NCBI RefSeq assembly: GCF_000403785.1
Contig: NZ_APHJ01000025.1
Coordinates: forward strand, 62,001-126,000
Source of the DNA: Gillisia sp. CAL575
GTDB taxonomy: Bacteria > Bacteroidota > Bacteroidia > Flavobacteriales > Flavobacteriaceae
Direction: 5' to 3'
DNA: 64,000 bases
Positions 19,414-26,896 of the stretch are shown in pieces (within the stretch, counting starts at the first letter, position 1; the number at the start of each line of letters is the position of its first letter). The position numbers were made by a program, and so were the translations under genes. The notes under the pieces are model-generated. The model saw only the letters and a list, made by a program, of their open reading frames with translations. It did no database searches and had not been told where the DNA came from.

Positions 19414-21636
19414 TTGAAGTCCTTGAAAAAAAGCTGCTTTTTGCTTTTATTGTTTGCGTTTATAGCTGGAAATTTGCTTTCTCAGGAGAAATCCTATGAA
19501 AATAAATATCTAGACTCCCTTGATGTTATTTCTACAACATATTTAGAAAGTTATAATTATAAAGAGTCCATAGAACGATCTATGGAATTGTTAGATGCCG
19601 CTAATAAAAGAAATAATAATTACTATGCTTTTAGAGCTCATACCTTACTAGGTTATAGTTACAACGATCTTAATGATACTATTCAGGCTTTAAAACATTA
19701 TGATTATGTATTAGAATACGCGAAAAAATTAGATGATGTTTCTTATCTAATGAAATCCTATAATAATTTAGGTAACATATATTCTGAAAATAAAAAAACT
19801 GCCCAAAGAGGGATCGATTATTATCATAAAATAATAGATTTAGCACAAGAGAAAGATATGCCAGAGGAACTCATAGTTCCCACTTTAAATATAGCATGGA
19901 CTTATTTAGATAATGAAGATTATGATAATGCTTGGGTTTATTTAAGAAAAGGATTGGAATTATTTACTAATCTAGATAATACACTCCATCTATCCCAGTT
20001 GAATTTTCTAGCAGGAAGGTATTATATGGGTAAGGGCGAACTAGATAAATCTAAAGAATATTTTGAAAAATCTGCCGCATTAGTAGATCAAGATAGTTTA
20101 GTTTTATTTGGTGGAGCAGTATATTACGAATTCTCTAAGCTTTACTTCAATGAAGGTCAGTTTGAAAAAGCTTATGTAGCATTAGAAATATCGAAGGAGT
20201 ATAATGATAAGATATTTCAGAAAGAAAGATTGCAACAAATTCAATTTGCCAGTGCAAAATTTGATGTAGGAGAGTATCAGCAAGATTTAGAAATTGCAAG
20301 GAAGGAACAATTAATAAAAGATGGATTAATAGAGAAGTCTAGAGAGCGGATGTACGGGATGATCATCGCATCTATTATTCTAATTGTCATCATAATTTTA
20401 GTTTATCGCATAAATCTTTCCAGAAGGACCTTGATTTTAGAATTAAGTAAAAAGAATGAGGAATTAATAGCAGCTAAGGAAGAAGCGGAACGTCTTACCA
20501 TGCTTAAAACAAAATTCTTTTCTACCATTAGTCATGAGTTGCGAACTCCGCTCTATGGGGTAATTGGACTTACTTCTATCTTAATGGACGATAAATCCCT
20601 TTATAAACATGAGGACGATCTTAAATCCTTAAAATTTTCTGCAGATTATTTACTTGCTTTAATTAATGATGTACTTCAAATGAATAAAATGGAGTCTAAT
20701 TTACTGGATTTAGAGCCCATGCCTTTCAATTTGAATGAGTTAATGAAAAGTATTGTGAAATCCTTTGAGTTCACAAGGCTTCAAAATAAAAACACCATTC
20801 ATTTAGAGTTATGCAAAGATGCAAATGCGAATTTAATTGGTGACAAAGTAAGACTTTCACAAGTTTTAATGAATCTCGTTGGTAATGCAATGAAATTTAC
20901 GGAGCGTGGCGATATTTGGATAAAAACTAAATTAATTGAAAGTTTAGATAAATCTTCTAAAATATATTTTGAAATTAAGGATAGTGGTACTGGAATCTCC
21001 AAGCACAATCAAGAATTGATCTTTGAAGAATTTTCTCAATTACAATCCTCTAATTATAATTATCAAGGGACTGGATTAGGATTACCAATTGTTAAAAAAC
21101 TGTTGGTTCTATTTAATTCTGAAATAAACCTGGAAAGCAAGGAGGGAGAGGGCTCTAAGTTTAGTTTTACAATTGAATTCGAAAATGGAGAATTTTCAAA
21201 AGAAGATTTTATACAAAACATTCATAATCACGAGTTGAGTCTTGATTCTATTATATCTTCAGGAGAGAAGCGCATTTTGGTGGTAGATGATAATAGAATA
21301 AATCAGGTGGTAACTAAAAGAATTCTAGAACAGCAACAATTTGTAGTGGATATTTGCGATAATGGAATTGATGCCATTGAAAGGGTAAAAAACGATCAAT
21401 TCGAGCTGGTCCTAATGGATGTGAACATGCCAGGGATCTCAGGCTTGGAAGCTACTAAGAGAATTAGAGAATTCAATAAGCATATTCCTATTATAGCTTT
21501 AACAGCAATGGAAATAGATGAAATAAGAGAGGAGATTTTTGAATCTGGCTTAAATGATATTATTGTTAAACCATACGATACGGCCCGATTCTATCAGGTG
21601 ATCTTCAAAAATCTCCCTTCTTCAATTTTAAACTAA
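19414..21636 (+). CDS. TPR-containing hybrid histidine kinase
   Basis: A 740-residue membrane sensor. Order: signal peptide (SLKKSCFLLLLFAFIAGN), periplasmic TPR-like repeats (about 45-290), one membrane helix (313-331), a coiled coil, HisKA with phospho-acceptor His374 (FFSTISHELRTPLYG), HATPase (NLVGNAMKF, DSGTGIS, GTGLGLPI) and a C-terminal receiver with Asp669 (LVLMDVNMPG). A TAA in frame six bases upstream and the lack of any ATG before the signal peptide force a TTG start at 19414. There is no output domain, so phosphate must pass to an Hpt protein; one is encoded at 38888-39226. What it senses is unknown. Confidence 0.92.
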   Translation: MKSLKKSCFLLLLFAFIAGNLLSQEKSYENKYLDSLDVISTTYLESYNYKESIERSMELLDAANKRNNNYYAFRAHTLLGYSYNDLNDTIQALKHYDYVLEYAKKLDDVSYLMKSYNNLGNIYSENKKTAQRGIDYYHKIIDLAQEKDMPEELIVPTLNIAWTYLDNEDYDNAWVYLRKGLELFTNLDNTLHLSQLNFLAGRYYMGKGELDKSKEYFEKSAALVDQDSLVLFGGAVYYEFSKLYFNEGQFEKAYVALEISKEYNDKIFQKERLQQIQFASAKFDVGEYQQDLEIARKEQLIKDGLIEKSRERMYGMIIASIILIVIIILVYRINLSRRTLILELSKKNEELIAAKEEAERLTMLKTKFFSTISHELRTPLYGVIGLTSILMDDKSLYKHEDDLKSLKFSADYLLALINDVLQMNKMESNLLDLEPMPFNLNELMKSIVKSFEFTRLQNKNTIHLELCKDANANLIGDKVRLSQVLMNLVGNAMKFTERGDIWIKTKLIESLDKSSKIYFEIKDSGTGISKHNQELIFEEFSQLQSSNYNYQGTGLGLPIVKKLLVLFNSEINLESKEGEGSKFSFTIEFENGEFSKEDFIQNIHNHELSLDSIISSGEKRILVVDDNRINQVVTKRILEQQQFVVDICDNGIDAIERVKNDQFELVLMDVNMPGISGLEATKRIREFNKHIPIIALTAMEIDEIREEIFESGLNDIIVKPYDTARFYQVIFKNLPSSILN

Positions 21637-21638
21637 TT

Positions 21639-22469
21639 TTATTTTTCTATAATTTTAGAATCTTCTGGTTTATCGAATAGCTTATCTTCAGCATTAAAAA
21701 ATACTATATTACTTAAAGTAGCTTCTCCTATTTTTTCTCCAAAACCGTCTTCTATACTCCAATTATGGAAAGACCATTTGGTTGCTACAGGAACTCCATC
21801 AACTACTTTATATTCTGAATAAACAATTCCATGCGGATTTTCTTCAGCTTTTGCCTGATCTCCACTTCCAAATGTTACAATATATCCTGCTCCATGCAAT
21901 AAACCAGTCTCTCTTTCCTGATAAATTACATACCAATCGTCTGGAGCATCTCCTATATTTTCACCAAAACTGAGTCTTCCAACATCGAATTTATTTCCAT
22001 TCATTTCTACAGATTCCAAAGTTTCCCAATTCGTCCCCGGATCGGTTAGCTTAAATGGAATTGCAAAGAAATATTGCCAGGTGAACATGTCAAATCTTGC
22101 ACCCTTTGGTTCTGCATCTGCAGGGCATAAATAAACTTCATTCCCATCATAAATTAACTGCGTATTGTTGTTTTTATCTACTCGTACTTTAGTGGAATTT
22201 GTAAGACTGGTGATCTTCCCATTCAATCTTTCTTGTCCTCCAAAAGTTAGAGAAATATCGAAAGAAACTGCTTTGTTTTTATTCCAAGCTGTTTTATTAT
22301 GCGCACTTTCTATTCCTTGTGCAAAGGCAACAGCTGGTGAAACAGCGCCATCTCCAATTCCGCCATCAGGCTCTGTCATTATAACCTCATCGGCAGGAGT
22401 TTCTTTTTTTTGTTCGTCTTTGCAGCTTATTAGTAACAGCACAGAAAATAGTAGAATTAAATTTTTCAT
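21639..22469 (-). CDS. lipoprotein, possibly DUF6503-like
   Basis: A 276-residue lipoprotein with signal MKNLILLFSVLLLISCKDE, lipid-anchored at Cys16. The mature part is beta-rich with conserved-looking tracts (DISLTFGGQERLNGKI, QLIYDGNEVYLCPAD, NWETLESVEMNGNKFDVGRL), which recalls flavobacterial DUF6503 proteins that look like lipoprotein carriers (LolA-type sheets). I am not certain of the family. It probably faces the periplasm or cell surface. It ends 2 bp from the converging kinase stop, and transcription from either side may overlap there. Confidence 0.75.
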   Translation of the reverse strand: MKNLILLFSVLLLISCKDEQKKETPADEVIMTEPDGGIGDGAVSPAVAFAQGIESAHNKTAWNKNKAVSFDISLTFGGQERLNGKITSLTNSTKVRVDKNNNTQLIYDGNEVYLCPADAEPKGARFDMFTWQYFFAIPFKLTDPGTNWETLESVEMNGNKFDVGRLSFGENIGDAPDDWYVIYQERETGLLHGAGYIVTFGSGDQAKAEENPHGIVYSEYKVVDGVPVATKWSFHNWSIEDGFGEKIGEATLSNIVFFNAEDKLFDKPEDSKIIEK

Positions 22470-22521
22470 AGTTTTTTTTTGTTTAGGTCTTTAAATTTAC
22501 GAAAGCTTTCAGTAATGAAAA

Positions 22522-22562
22522 TAAAAAAACCGTTTAGTCGTAATTAAACAAACTAAACGGTT
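22522..22562 (-). terminator. terminator of htpG
   Basis: A 10-bp perfect stem (22528-22537 with 22553-22562), 15-base loop, with a run of A on the left that is the T-run on the minus strand. It lies 24 bp past the htpG stop. Confidence 0.88.
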
Positions 22563-22585
22563 AGATATTTTTAGTCTAAATATGA

Positions 22586-24472
22586 TTATTTCACCATATC
22601 AAAACTTCTCTTGATAAAGGCAGTTAACTCTTCTCCTTTTAAAAGGTTCTGAGATAATCTTGCCAAGTCTAAAGATTGCTTAATTAAACGCTCTTGTTTC
22701 TTTTCGGTTTTAGAGTTTAGAATTTCTGAGATTAACTCATGATTGGTATTCACTACCAAATTGTACATTTCTGGCATATTGCCCATTCCAAACATTCCGC
22801 CACCACCAGTTTGTTGCATCTCCTTCATTCTTCTCATAAATTCAGGTTGTGTGATAATAAGTGGAGACGCATTGCTATCCATAGCTTCTAACTGAACAGT
22901 ATATTTTCCTGCTGGAATCACTTTTTCGAAATCTGCTTTTAGCTTTTCATTTTCTTCTTCAGAAAGTTTAGAGATCTTCTCATCCTCTTTCTTAATTAGA
23001 TTATCAATATTATCTCCATCTACACGTACAAAAGAAACTTTTTCTTTACTTCCTTCAATTTTCTGAATTAAGTGAGAAACAATTGGAGAATCCATCAATA
23101 AAACTTGATATCCTTTCTCTTTAGCAGCTTCAATGTAACTGTGTTGTGCATCTGTATTTGAAGCATAAAGAATAATTAGGTTCCCATCCTTATCTGTTTG
23201 GGTATCTTTAATTTTCTCCTGAAGCTCTTCAAAAGTGAAATAGCTATTGTCTACAGTTGGATATAATGCAAACTTGTCTGCTTTTTCAAAGAATTTATCT
23301 TCAGAAAGCATTCCGTACTCAATAACAATCTTAATATCGTTCCATTTCTTTTCGAAATCTTCACGGTTGTTATTGAACAGAGATTTTAATTTGTCTGCAA
23401 CTTTTCTAGTTATATAGCTAGAAATTTTCTTTACAGCACCATCTGCCTGAAGATAAGATCGAGAAACATTTAACGGAATGTCTGGAGAATCTATTACCCC
23501 ACGTAACATGGTTAAAAATTCTGGAACAATCCCCTCAACATTATCTGTAACATATACCTGATTTTGGTATAATTGGATCTTGTCTTTCTGCATGTTCATA
23601 TCCTGACCCATCTTTGGAAAATATAAGATCCCTGTAAGGTTAAAAGGATAATCTACGTTAAGGTGAATATGAAACAAAGGATCTTCAAATTGCATAGGAT
23701 ATAATTCCCTGTAAAATCCTTTATAATCTTCATCTTCCAAATCTGCTGGCTGCTTTGTCCATGCTGGAGTTGGATTGTTAATGATGTTGTCTACCTCTAA
23801 AGTCTCTGGCTTAGCATCTTTTTCTGCATCCTCAGGAAGTGGTAATTCTTCCTCTTTAGTTCCGAATTTAATTGGAACTGGCATAAACTTATTATATTTA
23901 ACAAGTAACTCACTAATTCTTCCTTCTTCTAGAAACTGGTTGTCCTCTTCATTTATATGAAGAATGATCTCTGTTCCTCTTTCGGTTCTGTCTGATTCTT
24001 CTAAACTAAATTCTGTAGTTCCTTCACAAATCCAATGTGCACCTGGCTCATCTTTATAAGACTTAGTAAGGATCTCTACTTTGTTTGCCACCATAAAGGC
24101 AGAATAGAAACCAAGACCAAAATGCCCAATAATTCCGCTATCCTTTGCAGAATCCTTATATTTTTCTAGAAATTCTTCAGCTCCAGAAAATGCAACTTCA
24201 TTTATATACTTTTCAACCTCATCTTTAGTCATCCCAATTCCTTGGTCTATCACATGAAGTGTTTTATTCTCTTTATCTATTTTAACTTCAATCTTCGGGT
24301 CACCGTAAGCTACATCTATCTCACCAATACTAGTAAGGTGCTTTAATTTTAAAGTAGCATCTGTACCGTTAGAGATTAATTCTCTTAAAAAGATCTCATG
24401 ATCACTATATAAAAACTTCTTTATTAATGGGAAGATGTTTTCTACAGATACATTAATTTTTCCTTTAGCCAT
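22586..24472 (-). CDS. htpG: molecular chaperone HtpG (Hsp90)
   Basis: Bacterial Hsp90, an ATP-dependent dimeric chaperone. 628 residues is normal. The GHKL ATPase domain shows ELISNGTDATLKL (catalytic Glu and Mg-binding Asn), DQGIGMT and GHFGLGFYSAFMV. The middle domain has the catalytic arginine region LNVSRSYLQ, and the C-terminal dimerisation domain ends in SFDMVK. A glycine-rich stretch (TGGGGMFGMGNMPEMYN) with Met residues lies in the C-terminal domain, as in many Bacteroidota HtpG. It is transcribed alone, divergent from the TetR-like gene, with a repeat operator upstream. Confidence 0.98.
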   Translation of the reverse strand: MAKGKINVSVENIFPLIKKFLYSDHEIFLRELISNGTDATLKLKHLTSIGEIDVAYGDPKIEVKIDKENKTLHVIDQGIGMTKDEVEKYINEVAFSGAEEFLEKYKDSAKDSGIIGHFGLGFYSAFMVANKVEILTKSYKDEPGAHWICEGTTEFSLEESDRTERGTEIILHINEEDNQFLEEGRISELLVKYNKFMPVPIKFGTKEEELPLPEDAEKDAKPETLEVDNIINNPTPAWTKQPADLEDEDYKGFYRELYPMQFEDPLFHIHLNVDYPFNLTGILYFPKMGQDMNMQKDKIQLYQNQVYVTDNVEGIVPEFLTMLRGVIDSPDIPLNVSRSYLQADGAVKKISSYITRKVADKLKSLFNNNREDFEKKWNDIKIVIEYGMLSEDKFFEKADKFALYPTVDNSYFTFEELQEKIKDTQTDKDGNLIILYASNTDAQHSYIEAAKEKGYQVLLMDSPIVSHLIQKIEGSKEKVSFVRVDGDNIDNLIKKEDEKISKLSEEENEKLKADFEKVIPAGKYTVQLEAMDSNASPLIITQPEFMRRMKEMQQTGGGGMFGMGNMPEMYNLVVNTNHELISEILNSKTEKKQERLIKQSLDLARLSQNLLKGEELTAFIKRSFDMVK

Positions 24473-24517
24473 ATATCAAAAATTTTATTGAATTATTACT
24501 TTCCTTTCTACAGTCAA

Positions 24518-24553
24518 AAAAAATACCAAGACGGATGCGCTGACAAACTGACA
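24518..24553 (-). promoter_or_regulatory. probable htpG promoter with TGTCAG direct repeat
   Basis: On the minus strand TGTCAG-TT-TGTCAG (24553-24540) overlaps a TTTG -33 element (24547-24544), and 18 bp on is TATTTTTT (24525-24518), close to the -7 consensus. The htpG ATG is 45 bp further. The repeat over the -33 box suggests regulator binding, probably heat-shock control; that part is inference. Confidence 0.5.
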
Positions 24554-24642
24554 CTTGTAATGTGCATTTCCTATTTACGTCTAATAATTATTGGCACTTT
24601 GATGCCAAATAAGATTTAACAAATATTTCTGTTTAACGATTG

Positions 24643-24672
24643 TTTGTAAAGATTAAACAATTTGTATCTTTG
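24643..24672 (+). promoter_or_regulatory. promoter of the TetR-like gene
   Basis: TTTG at 24643-24646 and TATCTTTG at 24665-24672, 18 bp apart, match both halves of the Bacteroidota consensus (TTTG and TAnnTTTG). The ATG is at 24691. This is the best-matching promoter in the window. Confidence 0.75.
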
Positions 24673-24690
24673 AAAAAGAAAGAAAGAATT

Positions 24691-25356
24691 ATGGCAACTA
24701 AAAAGCAACCAGTAGAAAAGAAATTCAGTAAAGATATCTTAATTGGACTTTATATGAATTATGTGTTAGAGCATGAGCATATGCCTAAAAGTGTTTACAA
24801 GTTCGCAAAGGATCATAAGATTACAGAAGATCAATTCTATGAATACTTTGGAAGTTTTGAAGGCTTAAGAAAAGGAATTTGGAATCAATTCTTCCTAAAT
24901 ACCATGGAAGTGATGCATAAAAGCCCCGAATTTGATGCTTTTACTCCAAGAGAAAAATTACTCACCTTTTACTATACCTTCTTTGAATTGTTAACTGCCA
25001 ATAGAAGTTATGTGCTGTTAACTTTAAATGAGAATCCAGATAAATTTAAAAACTTAGACCAATTAAAAGAATTGCGAAAAGATATCAAAGTTTTCGCAAA
25101 GGAGTTAATCTCTGAAGGGAATGAAACAAAGAATACTCAGATTCTTAAACAATCTGAAACTGTTTTTTCCGAAGCCACTTGGGTTCAATTTTTATTTATT
25201 CTTAAATTTTGGGTAGATGATAATTCTGCAAAATTTGAAAGTACCGATATTGTTATTGAAAAATCTGTGAATACCGTTTTTGATCTTTTTGATAATACTC
25301 CATTGGAACGAGTGATAGATCTCGGAAAATTTCTATGGAAAGAAAAAATGAATTAA
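24691..25356 (+). CDS. TetR-like transcriptional regulator
   Basis: A 221-residue protein starting at ATG 24691 (MATKKQPVEKKFSK); a longer frame runs back over the promoter and is not used. The N-terminus has a TetR-like three-helix DNA-binding unit (NYVLEHEHMPKSVYKFAKD, then KITEDQFYEYFGSFEGLRKG) followed by an all-helical C-terminal ligand/dimer domain. The helix-turn-helix is weakly typical, so the DNA-binding role is an inference. It is followed after 95 bp, containing an inverted repeat, by the ABC1 kinase gene, and the two probably form one functional unit. Confidence 0.8.
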   Translation: MATKKQPVEKKFSKDILIGLYMNYVLEHEHMPKSVYKFAKDHKITEDQFYEYFGSFEGLRKGIWNQFFLNTMEVMHKSPEFDAFTPREKLLTFYYTFFELLTANRSYVLLTLNENPDKFKNLDQLKELRKDIKVFAKELISEGNETKNTQILKQSETVFSEATWVQFLFILKFWVDDNSAKFESTDIVIEKSVNTVFDLFDNTPLERVIDLGKFLWKEKMN

Positions 25357-25368
25357 ATAGTTTTTAGA

Positions 25369-25431
25369 ATCACTCGGGTGTGGCACCCTATAAGTGTATT
25401 TCCCTACAAGTATTTTTCACACCCGTATGAT
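25369..25431 (+). promoter_or_regulatory. inverted repeat before the ABC1 kinase gene
   Basis: Arms 25369-25382 and 25418-25431 pair at 12 of 14 positions (core CGGGTGTG/CACACCCG), with 35 bases between. It lies between the TetR-like gene and the kinase start at 25452. It could be an operator or an RNA stem; no T-run follows. Confidence 0.4.
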
Positions 25432-25451
25432 TTTAATAGCAACAAGATATT

Positions 25452-26759
25452 ATGAAAACAATAGATAGCATCCCAACCGGAAAATTAGGAAGAACCACTA
25501 AAATGGTTCAAACTGGTGTTAAAATCGGTGGGAATTACATTAAATATTACAGTAAAAAAGCTTTCGATAAGAATATTACCCGCGATGAATTAAATGAAGA
25601 TAACGCTACAGACATTTATGATGGATTAAAAAGCTTGAAAGGAAGCGCACTTAAGGTGGCGCAGATGCTTTCTATGGAGAAGAGTTTAATGCCAAGCGCA
25701 TATGTAGAAAAATTCTCTCTAGCCCAATTTAGTGTTCCACCATTATCTGCTCCCTTAGTTAGAAAAACCTTTAAAAAATATAATGGAAGCTACCCCGAAG
25801 AATTATATGATACGTTTGCAACGCAGTCGGTAAATGCAGCTAGCATAGGTCAAGTGCATAAGGCTACAAAGAATGGGAAAAAACTTGCTGTGAAAATCCA
25901 ATATCCGGGCGTTGCAGATAGTATCAGTTCAGATCTTGCAATGGTAAAGCCAATTGCTTTGAGAATGTTCAACCTTCAAGGGAAAGATTCAGAAAAATAT
26001 TTTAAAGAAGTAGAAGGGAAGCTGTTAGAAGAAACAGATTATATTTTGGAAGTACAGCAGAGCAAGGAGATTTCTGAAGCATGTGCAAATATTCCAAACC
26101 TTAAATTCCCTAAGTATTACGAGGAATTATCTAGTGAGCGTATAATAACAATGGATTGGATGGATGGAATTCATTTAAGTGAGTTTTCAAAAATAAATTC
26201 AGATGCCAATCTTGCTAATAAAATAGGTCAGGCTTTATGGGATTTTTATATGTTCCAAATGCATAAATTAAAAGCAATGCATGCAGATCCTCATCCCGGA
26301 AACTTTTTAGTAGATAAAGACTATAATCTTATAGCAATAGATTTTGGTTGTGTTAAAAGAATTCCTAAGGATTTTTATACTCCATATTTTCAGCTTTCTG
26401 ATAGAGCAAATTTAAACAATAAAGAGTTTTTCAATCAGAAATTATATGAACTAGAAATCTTACAAGAAAGTGATTCAAAAAAAGAAATAGATTTCTTTAC
26501 AGAGATGTTTCACGAAATGTTCAATATGTTCTCTACTCCGTTTCAATCTGAGACTTTTGATTTTACAGATGAGGCTTTTTGGAACAATCTTACAGAATTA
26601 AGTGAAAGATATAGTAAAGATCCAGAACTTCGCAAAATGAATGGTTCTAGGGGTAGTCAGCACTTTTTATATATGAGTAGGACCTTCTTTGGACTTTACA
26701 ATCTGCTTCACGATCTAGAAGCAAAAATAGAAGTGAATAATTATAAATTGATGAGTTAA
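25452..26759 (+). CDS. ABC1/UbiB/AarF-type atypical kinase
   Basis: A 435-residue protein-kinase-like enzyme of the UbiB/COQ8 family, thought to act as an ATPase or kinase supporting lipid or quinone metabolism. The alanine-rich loop is AASIGQVHKA (129-138), the ATP-binding lysine is Lys148 (LAVKIQYPG), the catalytic loop is MHADPHPGNF and the metal Asp is in AIDFGCVKR. The family signature KxGQ is KVAQ here (68-71), so its glycine is replaced by alanine. There is no C-terminal membrane pair, unlike UbiB. No quinone genes are nearby; the TetR-like gene upstream is the only partner. Confidence 0.92.
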   Translation: MKTIDSIPTGKLGRTTKMVQTGVKIGGNYIKYYSKKAFDKNITRDELNEDNATDIYDGLKSLKGSALKVAQMLSMEKSLMPSAYVEKFSLAQFSVPPLSAPLVRKTFKKYNGSYPEELYDTFATQSVNAASIGQVHKATKNGKKLAVKIQYPGVADSISSDLAMVKPIALRMFNLQGKDSEKYFKEVEGKLLEETDYILEVQQSKEISEACANIPNLKFPKYYEELSSERIITMDWMDGIHLSEFSKINSDANLANKIGQALWDFYMFQMHKLKAMHADPHPGNFLVDKDYNLIAIDFGCVKRIPKDFYTPYFQLSDRANLNNKEFFNQKLYELEILQESDSKKEIDFFTEMFHEMFNMFSTPFQSETFDFTDEAFWNNLTELSERYSKDPELRKMNGSRGSQHFLYMSRTFFGLYNLLHDLEAKIEVNNYKLMS

Positions 26760-26786
26760 TAATAAATATTGGTTAGGTTGAATAGG

Positions 26787-26822
26787 AAAGCGTCACTATT
26801 GCGAGTGATGCTTTTCTTTTTT
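26787..26822 (+). terminator. terminator of the ABC1 kinase gene
   Basis: An 11-bp stem with one G-T pair (26787-26797 with 26804-26814), 6-base loop, then CTTTTTT-type T-run. Confidence 0.85.
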
Positions 26823-26839
26823 GTAAATAATCCATAATT

Positions 26840-26871
26840 AAAACCCCCGCCTTAATTAAGACGCGGGTTTT
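26840..26871 (-). terminator. likely terminator of the S9 peptidase gene
   Basis: AAAACCC/GGGTTTT (26840-26846 with 26865-26871) enclose an inner palindrome CTTAATTAAG; T-rich on the minus strand. Weaker than its neighbour. Confidence 0.5.
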
Positions 26872-26896
26872 ATTTGATTTAATTTAGAATTAAAAA

